A program made the translations under genes and the position numbers. Below the pieces are notes generated by a model that saw only the letters and a program-made list of their open reading frames with translations, did no database searches and was not told where the DNA came from. Positions 27,408 through 35,924 of a DNA stretch of 64,000 nucleotides are shown one piece after another. Every line of letters starts with the position of its first letter. The stretch's first letter is position 1. Source of the stretch: Flavobacterium sp. SLB02 (GTDB taxonomy: Bacteria > Bacteroidota > Bacteroidia > Flavobacteriales > Flavobacteriaceae); assembly GCF_009664855.1 (NCBI RefSeq), contig NZ_CP045928.1, positions 5,418,119 through 5,482,118 on the forward strand, written 5' to 3'.

Positions 27408-28169
27408 ATGAAAATTATTTCTTATAATGTAAACGGAATACGTGCCGCAATAACTAAAGGCTTCATCGAATGGTTGCAACAGGCTAATCCTGATGTTATT
27501 TGTCTTCAGGAAATAAAAGCAACCGAAGAACAAATTCCCGTAAACGATATTACTGCTGCAGGTTACCCATATCAATATTATTATCCGGCTACCAAAAAAG
27601 GGTATAGCGGAGTGGCTATTTTATCTAAAATAAAACCCAATAATGTGGTTTACGGAACCGGCATTCAGCACATGGATTTTGAAGGACGTAACCTTCGTGC
27701 CGATTTCGACGATTGTTCAGTAATGAGTTTATACCTTCCGTCTGGAACCAATATTGAGAGATTAGACCATAAATTTATGTTTATGGATGACTTTCAAACT
27801 TATATTAACGAGCTAAAGCTAACAATACCTAATTTAATTATTTGTGGCGATTATAATATTTGCCACGAAGCCATCGATATTCATGATCCCGTTCGTAACA
27901 AAACTGTTTCAGGATTTTTACCTGCAGAACGCGCCTGGCTTGATGGCTTTATGAAATCAGGTTTTGTTGATAGTTTCCGTCATTTCAATAAAGATCCGCA
28001 TCATTATTCATGGTGGAGTTACCGCGCCGGAGCCAGAGGAAATAACAAAGGCTGGCGTATCGATTACAATTTGGTAAGCGATTCTTTGCAACACAGATTA
28101 AAACGTGCCGTAATTCTTCCAGATGCAGTACATTCAGATCACTGCCCGGTTTTAGTAGAAATCGAGTAA
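27408..28169 (+). CDS. xth: exodeoxyribonuclease III
   Basis: 253 residues, endonuclease/exonuclease/phosphatase fold. Opening KIISYNVNGIRA, metal-binding Glu in LQEIKA, the GDYNIC loop (about 146), and the C-terminal RIDYNLVS and HSDHCPV motifs with catalytic Asp/His. A 3'-5' exonuclease and AP endonuclease for base-excision repair. TACATTTG at 27381-27388 is a plausible -7 box, divergent from olsF. Confidence 0.96.
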   Translation: MKIISYNVNGIRAAITKGFIEWLQQANPDVICLQEIKATEEQIPVNDITAAGYPYQYYYPATKKGYSGVAILSKIKPNNVVYGTGIQHMDFEGRNLRADFDDCSVMSLYLPSGTNIERLDHKFMFMDDFQTYINELKLTIPNLIICGDYNICHEAIDIHDPVRNKTVSGFLPAERAWLDGFMKSGFVDSFRHFNKDPHHYSWWSYRAGARGNNKGWRIDYNLVSDSLQHRLKRAVILPDAVHSDHCPVLVEIE

Positions 28170-28280
28170 AGTTTGGTACTGTTCTTGTTGAGAGAATAGC
28201 GAGTTTAGGGACGAGCATTATTTAGCTATTTTGCAATTTGAAATTTATCCCGAGGCTTCTGGATTGGAATTTTAATTTTA

Positions 28281-28369
28281 AGGAGCTATTTCCTGCTGTC
28301 CACTATATTTTTGTGGTGAACCCCACCACAAAAGGATGGCGTTCCCATCAGGGCTAGGGCTCTCCGTAA
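28281..28369. repeat. interspersed repeat with hairpin, copy 2
   Basis: Starts AGGAGCTATTTCCTGCTGTC, contains a perfect TTTTGTGGTG / CACCACAAAA stem (28309-28318 with 28324-28333) and ends with AGGGCTAGGGCTCTCCG. It is the same recognised Flavobacteriia intergenic repeat type as 6885-6953, in the opposite orientation. Noncoding. Confidence 0.65.
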
Positions 28370-28423
28370 AACAAGAAATTTTGAATTATTAATGCGCCCC
28401 AAAAATAAAAACCAAAAAGTAAT

Positions 28424-29368
28424 ATGATTAAAAAGGCCTCCATCGGACTAATAGTTGTAGCTATGTCTATGACTTCATGCGTATCCAAGAAAATTTACAA
28501 CGATCTTGAAACAAAATATTCAGATCTTAAAAAAGAAAACCGTTCAATCGCTGATCAAAATGCCGATTTACAAAAAGCAAAAAACGAATTAGAATTAGAA
28601 CGTGATAAACTAACAAAAGATCTGGCCAGCAAAAAAGATGATCTTGCCAAACAAAAAGCAGATCTTGCCGCAGCACAAAACAAATTCAAAGTTTTGCAGG
28701 ATTCATACAACGCACTAGAGAAAAACAGCAACGATGCATTAGAGAAAAACATGGCTAAAAACCGTGAATTGCTGGCACAATTAGAAGCAAAATCAAAAAA
28801 ACTAGCCGAAGAACAAGCAAGTCTGGATAAAACAGCAAGTCGCTTAAACGAACTTGAAGCTATGATTGCAGCTAAAGAAGCAGCAATGAAAAAACTAAAA
28901 GAAACTTTGTCTAAAGCCTTAAATGGTTTTGAAGGTAAAGGTCTTACAGTAGAACAAAAAAACGGAAAAGTATATGTTTCTATGGAAAACAAATTGCTTT
29001 TCAATTCAGGAAGCTGGGCCGTTGGAACCGAAGGTAGAAAAGCCGTTGTAGAATTAGGAAAAGTATTAGGAGACAATCCTGATCTTTCGGTTCTTATCGA
29101 AGGTCATACTGATGATGATCCGTATGCAGGTTCTGGACCAATTGCAAACAACTGGGATTTATCTACAAAAAGAGCTACAGCAATTGTAAATATTTTAAGT
29201 GAAAACGCTAAAATCAATAAACAAAAACTAACAGCAGCAGGTCGTAGCGAGTTTTCTCCGCTAGCGAGTAATGCTACCCCGGAAGGAAAAGCTAAAAACC
29301 GCAGAATCGAAATCATCCTAACACCAAGATTAGATGAAATCGCTGAGATGTTGAATAGTATTAATTAA
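28424..29368 (+). CDS. OmpA-family lipoprotein with coiled coil
   Basis: 314 residues. Lipobox Cys at about 19 (MSMTSC), then a long heptad-rich coiled coil (about 25-160, Lys/Glu/Ala/Leu), then a C-terminal OmpA peptidoglycan-binding domain with GHTDDDP and NWDLSTKRA ... NRRIEIILTP (about 190-305). Anchored in the outer membrane and likely bridging to peptidoglycan. A stable single gene closed by its own terminator. Confidence 0.95.
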   Translation: MIKKASIGLIVVAMSMTSCVSKKIYNDLETKYSDLKKENRSIADQNADLQKAKNELELERDKLTKDLASKKDDLAKQKADLAAAQNKFKVLQDSYNALEKNSNDALEKNMAKNRELLAQLEAKSKKLAEEQASLDKTASRLNELEAMIAAKEAAMKKLKETLSKALNGFEGKGLTVEQKNGKVYVSMENKLLFNSGSWAVGTEGRKAVVELGKVLGDNPDLSVLIEGHTDDDPYAGSGPIANNWDLSTKRATAIVNILSENAKINKQKLTAAGRSEFSPLASNATPEGKAKNRRIEIILTPRLDEIAEMLNSIN

Positions 29369-29414
29369 GTTGTTAAGTCTCTGAGAGGCTAAGTTGCTAA
29401 GTTTTTTTTAAGAT

Positions 29415-29449
29415 TAAAAAGGTTCAAAGTTTTACTTTGGGCCTTTTTT
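29415..29449 (+). terminator. intrinsic terminator after the OmpA gene
   Basis: Stem GGTTCAAAG / CTTTGGGCC with two G-U pairs, 5-nt loop, flanked by A5 and T6. Confidence 0.8.
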
Positions 29450-29459
29450 GGTTTCTAGT

Positions 29460-29494
29460 ATTTCTTGCAAGGTTTTGAAAACCTTGTAAGAAAT
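29460..29494. repeat. 17-bp inverted repeat
   Basis: ATTTCTTGCAAGGTTTT and its complement (one mismatch) are separated by a single G. It directly follows the OmpA terminator; noncoding. Confidence 0.65.
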
Positions 29495-29515
29495 GAAAAA
29501 TAGATTATTCATTTT

Positions 29516-29732
29516 ATATAATGTAGTCCCTAACGGGACAAATATTCGTTTGTATTATTTTTTCTACCAATATTTAATCTCTTCGAGATATTTTTAAGGC
29601 TTAAAATGTTTTGGTTTTGTCGCAATTTGTCTTAAAGAAAAATAATTTTAAGAATACTCCGTTAGGAGTTAGATGTTGGTAGTAGAAGAGAAGAATCGTC
29701 TAAATGATTGTCCCGTTAGGGACTATATCTAT
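29516..29732. repeat. large imperfect palindrome, MITE-like
   Basis: The outer arms at 29516-29543 and 29704-29732 share TAGTCCCTAACGGGACAA. The inner arms (29569-29595 and 29652-29692) share TTCTACCAA and TCTAACTCC/TCTCTTCG variants. Together they form a ~215-bp foldable unit with no transposase. The right arm supplies the ATG of the next ORF. Confidence 0.65.
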
Positions 29733-29934
29733 AGAAGAAATAAAAGTAAAAGTTATGAGATGTTTAAAAAAGAAAGATATGATATTTGTTGATCCAAATC
29801 TTGTTGAAAAGAATAATTTATTATGGGTAGAATATCATCAAAAAGTAGAATTGGGTTTGGAAGATATAAAACACAATAGGATAATTTCGAAAGAAGATTT
29901 AGAGAAAGAAATGCTAGATTGGGATAATGATTAG
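29704..29934 (+). CDS. orphan antitoxin-like small protein
   Basis: 76 residues from ATG 29704, or 59 from ATG 29755. The second start is more likely because the first lies in the right arm of the repeat. The C-terminal half (HQKVELGLEDIKHNRIISKEDL...W) resembles the linker and helix of Phd/RelB-like antitoxins in Bacteroidota, of the form E..LGL.DI..GR.IS.E....... W. No toxin ORF is adjacent on either strand. It may be a remnant after repeat insertion. Confidence 0.5.
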   Translation: MIVPLGTISIEEIKVKVMRCLKKKDMIFVDPNLVEKNNLLWVEYHQKVELGLEDIKHNRIISKEDLEKEMLDWDND

Positions 29935-30073
29935 ATGGAATTCATATTCTTATCCTTTTTTTAACTTTTGTACAATTTTCATTTGAAAAATCCCGTCGTA
30001 TCTTTGAGTTTTATAATTCAAAAGCTGTAAACTTAGAATCTTAGTCACTCAGCAACTTAGAAACTCAAAAGAA

Positions 30074-31111
30074 ATGAAGTATACCACACTACCCAACACC
30101 GACATAAAAGTTAGTAAAATAAACCTCGGAACAATGACTTTCGGGCAGCAAAACACCGAAGCAGAAGGACATCAACAAATGGATTATGCACTCGAAAGAG
30201 GTATTAATTTTTTTGATACTGCCGAGATGTATTCGGTTCCTGCAAACGAAGCCACTTACGGAAGTACCGAGAAGATCATAGGAACCTGGTTCAAGAAAAC
30301 CGGAAATCGCGAAAAAGTGGTTTTGGCCTCTAAAATTGCGGGACCAAACCCTAATTTTACCTACATGCGTGAGAAAGTAGATTTCTCTCCGGAAAGCATT
30401 AAATATGCTTTAGAAAATAGTTTAACACGTCTTCAGACAGATTATATCGATTTGTACCAAATGCATTGGCCGGAAAGACCAACAAATTATTTTGGACAAC
30501 GCGGTTTTAAAGATCACGATGCCGAATGGGAAGATAATTTTAGAGAAATTCTGGAAACTTTTAACGGATTAATCAAAGAAGGTAAAATCAAACACATTGG
30601 GGTTTCTAACGAAAATGCGTGGGGAATGATGCGTTTTCTGGAAGAAAGCAAATATCAAGACCTGCCAAGAATCAAAACCGTTCAAAATCCGTATAACTTA
30701 TTGAATCGTCTTTTTGAAGTAGGTTCTGCCGAAATTTCTAAATACGAAAATGTAGGTTTACTGGCATATTCTCCTTTAGCTTTTGGAGTTTTAACGGGTA
30801 AATTTTTAACCGGAGAAGCACATCCAAATGCGAGAATCAATCTTTTCCCGCAATACACGCGTTATAATAGTGATCAATGTACCCAAGCAACAAGATTGTA
30901 TCAGGAAATTGCAAAAAAACACGGCCTGACATTGACAGAACTGGCAATGGGATTTGTTTTGCAACAACCGTTTTTAACCAGTGCGATTATTGGTGCGACG
31001 ACAATGGAACAACTAAAAGAAAATATCGACACTATAGATGTGTTCTTGTCAAAAGAAATTTTAACCGAGATTGCTGCAGTTCAGGCGATAATTCCTGATC
31101 CGGCTCCTTAA
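30074..31111 (+). CDS. tas: NADP(H)-dependent aldo-keto reductase, Tas type
   Basis: 345 residues, one short of E. coli Tas and strongly alike along its length: GTMTFGQQNTEAEGH, FFDTAEMYSVP with the catalytic Asp/Tyr, LASKIAGP with the Lys, LYQMHWPERPTN with the His, and QNPYNLLNR. It reduces carbonyls with NADPH; the physiological substrate is unknown. Single gene with CTTAGAATCTTAG-type repeat DNA upstream (30025-30070). Confidence 0.92.
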   Translation: MKYTTLPNTDIKVSKINLGTMTFGQQNTEAEGHQQMDYALERGINFFDTAEMYSVPANEATYGSTEKIIGTWFKKTGNREKVVLASKIAGPNPNFTYMREKVDFSPESIKYALENSLTRLQTDYIDLYQMHWPERPTNYFGQRGFKDHDAEWEDNFREILETFNGLIKEGKIKHIGVSNENAWGMMRFLEESKYQDLPRIKTVQNPYNLLNRLFEVGSAEISKYENVGLLAYSPLAFGVLTGKFLTGEAHPNARINLFPQYTRYNSDQCTQATRLYQEIAKKHGLTLTELAMGFVLQQPFLTSAIIGATTMEQLKENIDTIDVFLSKEILTEIAAVQAIIPDPAP

Positions 31112-31125
31112 TTAGAGTTTTTAGA

Positions 31126-31190
31126 TTAAACACAAATTCCACTAATAAACACAGAGCAATCCGTGAGAATTAGTGGAATTCGTGTTTAAA
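31126..31190. repeat. long palindrome between convergent genes
   Basis: Arms of about 21 bp (TTAAACACAAATTCCACTAA at 31126 onward and its complement at 31168-31190, one base different). The loop carries the words AAACACAGAGCAATCCGTGA. It could also act as a bidirectional terminator. Confidence 0.7.
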
Positions 31191-31200
31191 TTCTATTTTC

Positions 31201-32838
31201 TTATAAATTCAAATTCTGATCTTTAGGATATCTGACTTTATAACTAATTCTGAATTTCTTGTTTTCATTTGGTTTCAGCTGCAATTGCCAGGTTATTATT
31301 CCGGTTTCGGCATTTACTTTTGCACCGTCGGTTTGCAATAATTCTACCTCAATTTCTTTGTTGGTACTTAATGGGTATTGATCTTTCAATAACAATTCGA
31401 CCGCTTCTTTTTTATTGTTTCTCACGGTAATATCAAAAGTAAAAGTTTGTTCTTTTTTAGTAGATAAAAACTTAGTTCCTGATTTATCAGCGACTTTTTC
31501 GCGTTTTATCGAAACCTTTTTATCACGCCCCATGCTCAGATTCAAAGTATCACTGGTTTGATTAGGTTCTATGAAAGTTTTACCAACATACATCCCTTCA
31601 AAAATAATATTAGCTTCACCTCTTAGTAAATTATACTTACTGTAATCTGCAATTTCGGCCAACAAAAATGCTTCATTCTCTACTCGTGGAACTGCATAAT
31701 ATTTATAAGTTGCAGGTAATTTAATTTCTTTTAATGAAACACTGTGTATTTTTCCATTCGATAAAATATCATAGGGGATATCAATATCAAACGAAACATT
31801 CAGTTGGTTTTCTGCAACAGTAGTATAATTAGAAACTGATGATTCCATCATTACAGGAGCAGCCATATCCATAGATTTTTCTGCTTCTCTTGAAACTTTT
31901 GCAATACTTCCCTGAATCTGATTTCTTTTGCTCAATCCATAAGCAGTAGTAGTCACTTGCCCATAGGTTTGATTGGCTAAAAACCAAGAACTTAATATTG
32001 GTGCCTGATTATTTTGATTAGGCTGTCCGCTTGATAAAGTCAGTTTTACTTTTTTCCAGTCAATACCCGTGTTCTGAACCACTTGTGCTTTGTACATCAT
32101 ATTAATTGGCGATGTAACGCTTTCGGCACGCAAATCATAAAAAGGTGTCCAGGTTGCATTATCCGTTAGATAAGAAATGTCGAACGGAATTACTCCGGCA
32201 GTTTGATTCATCACCTGTAAGATTAGTTTTCCTGATGATGTTTTCTCTTCTTTATTTGCGTTTATTTCCAGCTTATTATTCAATTTTCGAAGCGTTTCAT
32301 TCAGCTTTGTCTGTTTCTCTGTAAGAGTATTGATATTGTTGGCAATCTCAATTTGCTTGTTTTTATAATAATCAACCATTTTCATTAATTCGGTTACGTT
32401 CAAGCCTGAATTTACTCCCGAAATCTGTTGGTTTTTATCTAAAAGCTGGATCGTTTTGTTTTCTGAATTAATCGTATTATGCACTTTCTGAATTTCCTTC
32501 TGAACCAAAACGATACTGTCCCTTACTATTTTTAGTGCAGGCGATTTAGAATCGGCTTCATATTCTGAAATATAATTGTTGGTAAACTGAACCGAAAGAA
32601 CTGTTACGTTTGATGGCGCACCAATTTGCACAGAATTTTCATTTAAATTCACCGCTACGTTTTTGATTACAATTTCGCTCGCACCAGCCGGAAGTGTTGC
32701 AGTTGCAGTTTGAGATAATTCGGCGGCATTAAAATATACTGTTGCTGATTTTACTTTGGCAGTAGTAAAAATTGGCTTTTGTGCCAATACAAACGTGCTT
32801 ATTAGCAATAAGAGCAATGTGGCTTGTTTTTTAATCAT
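31201..32838 (-). CDS. DUF4139 protein (mucoidy-inhibitor-like)
   Basis: 545 residues. Signal peptide (MIKKQATLLLLLISTFVLAQ), an N-terminal DUF4140 beta-domain with the VTVYF-like ATVYFNAAELSQTA start, a coiled coil (about 95-200), and a C-terminal DUF4139 beta domain with NNTGVDWKKVKLTLSSGQP (about 265). MuiA-type proteins are envelope proteins of uncertain role. It is the last gene of the envelope block, 67 nt after the transpeptidase-like gene. Confidence 0.9.
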   Translation of the reverse strand: MIKKQATLLLLLISTFVLAQKPIFTTAKVKSATVYFNAAELSQTATATLPAGASEIVIKNVAVNLNENSVQIGAPSNVTVLSVQFTNNYISEYEADSKSPALKIVRDSIVLVQKEIQKVHNTINSENKTIQLLDKNQQISGVNSGLNVTELMKMVDYYKNKQIEIANNINTLTEKQTKLNETLRKLNNKLEINANKEEKTSSGKLILQVMNQTAGVIPFDISYLTDNATWTPFYDLRAESVTSPINMMYKAQVVQNTGIDWKKVKLTLSSGQPNQNNQAPILSSWFLANQTYGQVTTTAYGLSKRNQIQGSIAKVSREAEKSMDMAAPVMMESSVSNYTTVAENQLNVSFDIDIPYDILSNGKIHSVSLKEIKLPATYKYYAVPRVENEAFLLAEIADYSKYNLLRGEANIIFEGMYVGKTFIEPNQTSDTLNLSMGRDKKVSIKREKVADKSGTKFLSTKKEQTFTFDITVRNNKKEAVELLLKDQYPLSTNKEIEVELLQTDGAKVNAETGIITWQLQLKPNENKKFRISYKVRYPKDQNLNL

Positions 32839-32905
32839 GAGTTTATAATTTAAAGTGTTATTATAAAATTATAGATAACAAAAATGGCCCTAAGGTTGGT
32901 TTAAC

Positions 32906-33529
32906 TTAATAATAAATTACTAAAATGATTGTCTTTTTAGAATTATCAATCTTTTTTTCGATGATCCTAAAAAACTTTTCATTTACCATTGGGCATCCCA
33001 AACTGTTACAAATAGGATTAATTTGCTCGTCAAACGGAACGTCAATATATTTGTGAAGTACTATATTGCGGTCGAAAGCATTGCTATTGGTTTGGTCTAA
33101 ACCATATAATTTATAGGCTTTGCCAAATCTTCCCGAATAGGAACCGCCAATGGCATATTTGCCTAAAGAGCTGCAATTCGAATTCTTTACATTGCTAAAT
33201 TTCAATTTTCCCGGAGTTCCTGTTTCTGATCCGGAACCATGTCCGACCAGACCTTTATCGAGTAGTTTGTTGTGTTTTAAATCGTAAATAAAAAACCGGT
33301 TTTTTCCAGATTCAATCTTCATGTCTAAAAAGAAAACAACATCTGAATTGTATTTAGGCGTTTTCCCCAAAAAACTCCTGATTTCAGTGATCTCACTTTT
33401 TAGCTTCTCTTCGTAGGAGTAAACCGGTTTTGAACTTTTAATACTTATCGATTCTTCTTTCTTGTTCATACATGCAAAACTCAGACCAAAAATGCTGGAC
33501 AGCAGCAAAAGGAAAATTTTCTTTTTCAT
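32906..33529 (-). CDS. murein L,D-transpeptidase-like (YkuD_2) lipoprotein
   Basis: 207 residues. Lipoprotein-like N-terminus ending in FACMN (Cys about 20), then the YkuD_2 domain: LVGHGSGSETGTPG (about 94), catalytic-type His in NIVLHKYIDV (about 158) and Cys in NSLGCPMV (about 178). Members cross-link or edit peptidoglycan in the periplasm. Third gene in the SIMPL-vWA block, 15 nt after vWA. Confidence 0.88.
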   Translation of the reverse strand: MKKKIFLLLLSSIFGLSFACMNKKEESISIKSSKPVYSYEEKLKSEITEIRSFLGKTPKYNSDVVFFLDMKIESGKNRFFIYDLKHNKLLDKGLVGHGSGSETGTPGKLKFSNVKNSNCSSLGKYAIGGSYSGRFGKAYKLYGLDQTNSNAFDRNIVLHKYIDVPFDEQINPICNSLGCPMVNEKFFRIIEKKIDNSKKTIILVIYY

Positions 33530-33544
33530 GATTACCGCTTGATT

Positions 33545-34705
33545 TTATTTCTCCACTGTATAACCTTTTAGTTTTGCAAAGCCCACGATCGATGTGTTGA
33601 TGGCATTTCCCAAATCATCTTGTTTCTTGGTTTTTTTAGTTTCGGCATCAATAAACTGCTGACGTTTTTTGCCCAATTCGCCAATTTCTTTCTGGATTGT
33701 AGCTCTCTCTTTCGTTTTTTGCTCGACAATTGTTTTGATCTCGGCTTCAGATTTATTCTGAAGTTCTTTTGGTAATTCTTCTTTTTTAATTTTAGAAATA
33801 GCCGTTTTGTCCTCTTTGACTTTGTCGACCAAATCCCAGCTTTCATTTTTATAAACCGCTTTTGATTTGCTCACCGCACGTTCAGCATAATTTGAGGCCG
33901 AAACTTTTTGTGCATTTTTATCCTGCGCTTCCTGATTCATTTTTTTAGCAGAACCTTTGGCCCCATAACTAATGTAGGTGTTGTTGATTTTTTCATTGCA
34001 CTTTGTAATTTCATCATCATAAGGTGTGGCAATGTATCGTACAGATTCATTAGAATCAATATTAAAATATTTCCCTTTTCCGTAATCTGCACCATTTTTC
34101 CATAGTTCGCGTATGCCTTGAGTTTTATCTCCGCAATAAATAGTATTCACATAAATGCCATTTTTTAAAGCATCGCTAATAGCTTCTTTATAATTAATCC
34201 CGCCCTGATTGAATTCTTCATTTCCGGAAATATAAATCAGCTTCATATTGTTGTTGTCTTTCGCCCATTTCAATTTTTTGGTAGCGTCCTGAATAACAGC
34301 TCCGCAATATTCACTGCCTCCATTTGTACTTAGGGCAAACAGTTTTTCAGAAATCAAATCCAGATCTGTCGAAAGAGGCGCTATTTGTCTTATGTAATTC
34401 GATTTTTGAGATAATCCGTCATTTCCATATTCATATAATGCGATTTCGATATCAGGTGTTTTTCCGTCATATTTTAAAGTGGTCAGCGTATTTACAATGT
34501 TCCAAAGCCTGGATTTTGCCTGGTCTATCAAACCATCCATACTGCCCGAGGTGTCCAGTAAAAGCGCTACCTGTATCTTGGTGTTTTCTGTTACTACTGG
34601 TTTTTCGATTACAGTATTCTTTTTAGAATTTGCATTCGAAGAAGTAAAACTTACCAAAGAGATTGTAGTGACCAAAAGTGCTGAGATAAATAGATTTGAT
34701 TTCAT
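33545..34705 (-). CDS. von Willebrand factor A domain protein
   Basis: 386 residues. Signal peptide (MKSNLFISALLVTTISLVSF). vWA domain (about 45-240) with the MIDAS start LLLDTSGSMDGL (DxSxS) and GGSEYCG. Then a Lys/Glu/Gln-rich helical C-terminus (about 270-375) with coiled-coil character. A secreted metal-dependent adhesion or scaffold domain. A TAAATTTG box and a direct-repeat element lie just upstream, inside the 3' end of the SIMPL frame. Confidence 0.9.
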   Translation of the reverse strand: MKSNLFISALLVTTISLVSFTSSNANSKKNTVIEKPVVTENTKIQVALLLDTSGSMDGLIDQAKSRLWNIVNTLTTLKYDGKTPDIEIALYEYGNDGLSQKSNYIRQIAPLSTDLDLISEKLFALSTNGGSEYCGAVIQDATKKLKWAKDNNNMKLIYISGNEEFNQGGINYKEAISDALKNGIYVNTIYCGDKTQGIRELWKNGADYGKGKYFNIDSNESVRYIATPYDDEITKCNEKINNTYISYGAKGSAKKMNQEAQDKNAQKVSASNYAERAVSKSKAVYKNESWDLVDKVKEDKTAISKIKKEELPKELQNKSEAEIKTIVEQKTKERATIQKEIGELGKKRQQFIDAETKKTKKQDDLGNAINTSIVGFAKLKGYTVEK

Positions 34706-35777
34706 GATTTCGAGTTTTTAATTGTTGATTACAGATCAAATTTAAAAACTTAAAGACCTCATTTTTTACAGAAAGGGTGAAACGGTATTTTGACTTGGTG
34801 AAATGATGCTGTGCAATTAGTTTTTGTTTCGTTGTATTGATATTCAGGTTTTTTAAATCACCGTTTGGAGTCACCAGAATAAATTCTTTGTCTGTTTTTA
34901 AAACCGGTTTCTTTTCTCTGTTAATCGCAATTTTAATTTCATATTGTATTTGAATAACAGGTTCTAAAACAGTTGAATTAATTACAAAATCAAAATCTTT
35001 ATTAAGTATCGGCTGGCAATAAAGTGTAACCGATTTGTTGATTTGATTAATGTTTGCCTTTTTTAAGTTTAAAGAAGAACTATTGTAGGCTTCATACGAT
35101 TTATACATTTCTACGGGTACGTTTATAATGAAATCATCAGTGATTTTTTTCTCAGCATTTGTAAATGTTTCTCCCAGCAATTCCTGATAGTTTTTTAATT
35201 TTTCCTGAATAAGAAGTTTTGCTTTGTTTGTCATTTCTTTTTTGAGGGTTTCTAATGCATTCGAGAAATAATCAACCCGTACCAAATCGTATATTTCATA
35301 ATTGGATAAAATCGAAATAAATTCATTAAGCTGAGCAGGATCAGCGAATTTTATATGAATGTTTTTCTTGAGTTCAAATCCTGCGGGAACTTCATTATAA
35401 GTCTTTCGATTAAACACTTTTTTCTCTGTTTCGTATTGGTAAACCGGAACAAAAGAAATCATGTCGACAAAAGTTTCAACTCCTTTTTTAACTTTAATTT
35501 CGTTTAATGACTGCGTAATTCTTTGGTCCATTAATTCATTCACTTCCTTAGTTGTTTTGCCGGTTTGAGTAATGCTGAAAATTGCCGTATAGGCGTCTGC
35601 CTTAACATTTGCAAGCCCTTTTACACTTACAATAATATCGGTATTTGAAGGGAAATTTATATCAATCGTATTGTTGTTATAAGATTGCTGATGTTGATAA
35701 TTGATATTTCCGGAAGCCTGTGCCATTATAAAGGAAGAAAATAGTGTTGTTAAGAATGTAAAGAATAGTTTTTTCAT
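34623..35777 (-). CDS. SIMPL (DUF541) domain protein
   Basis: About 384 residues from the signal-peptide Met at 35777 (MKKLFFTFLTTLFSSFIMAQ); the extension to 35846 is leader DNA. The SIMPL domain (about 45-250) shows VSVKGLANVKADAYTA and KKNIHIKFADPA. The last ~30-50 residues run through the promoter and operator of the vWA gene and overlap its start by 83 nt. A stop in the next frame at 34759-34761 would end the protein sensibly after one extra A in the A6 run 34762-34767. A periplasmic, poorly understood domain. Confidence 0.85.
   Translation of the reverse strand: MKKLFFTFLTTLFSSFIMAQASGNINYQHQQSYNNNTIDINFPSNTDIIVSVKGLANVKADAYTAIFSITQTGKTTKEVNELMDQRITQSLNEIKVKKGVETFVDMISFVPVYQYETEKKVFNRKTYNEVPAGFELKKNIHIKFADPAQLNEFISILSNYEIYDLVRVDYFSNALETLKKEMTNKAKLLIQEKLKNYQELLGETFTNAEKKITDDFIINVPVEMYKSYEAYNSSSLNLKKANINQINKSVTLYCQPILNKDFDFVINSTVLEPVIQIQYEIKIAINREKKPVLKTDKEFILVTPNGDLKNLNINTTKQKLIAQHHFTKSKYRFTLSVKNEVFKFLNLICNQQLKTRNHEIKSIYLSTFGHYNLFGKFYFFECKF
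34737..34804 (-). promoter_or_regulatory. promoter and putative LytTR operator of the vWA gene
   Basis: On the minus strand, TAAATTTG (34744-34737) is 31 nt upstream of the vWA ATG. Exactly 25 bp before it ends a 35-bp element (34770-34804) with two GGTGAAA repeats (34797-34803 and 34776-34782, plus strand) 21 bp apart. The same arrangement occurs at 35802-35869. LytTR sites are typically direct repeats about 21 bp apart. No TTG is needed at -33, which suits an activated promoter. The operator reading is inference. Confidence 0.7.
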
Positions 35778-35801
35778 GATTATAGTTTTTAAATTGATAA
35801 T

Positions 35802-35869
35802 CAAATGTATTGATCGAAAAAACGTATTTTTGGAAGAATGGGTCAACGGGTCTTTTGACTTGGTGAAAA
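35802..35869 (-). promoter_or_regulatory. promoter and putative LytTR operator of the SIMPL gene
   Basis: TACATTTG (35809-35802, minus strand) lies 24 nt from the SIMPL ATG. A 35-bp element (35835-35869) is 29/35 identical to the vWA one and ends 25 bp before the box. Its repeats are GGTGAAA at 35862-35868 and GGTCAAC at 35841-35847, again 21 bp apart. It sits in the divergent gap with the kinase gene, so it may also autoregulate the kinase-regulator pair. Confidence 0.7.
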
Positions 35870-35924
35870 ATATAGGATAGGAATTTGAAATTAAGTTACT
35901 TTACATTTTCAAAACAACTTATTT

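Noticed and set aside
28555..29316. Long antisense ORFs (173 and 70 codons) across the OmpA lipoprotein gene
   Set aside because: They are the complement of a Lys/Ala/Glu-rich coiled coil, which yields Ser/Phe/Ala-rich antisense frames; the plus-strand gene is certain.
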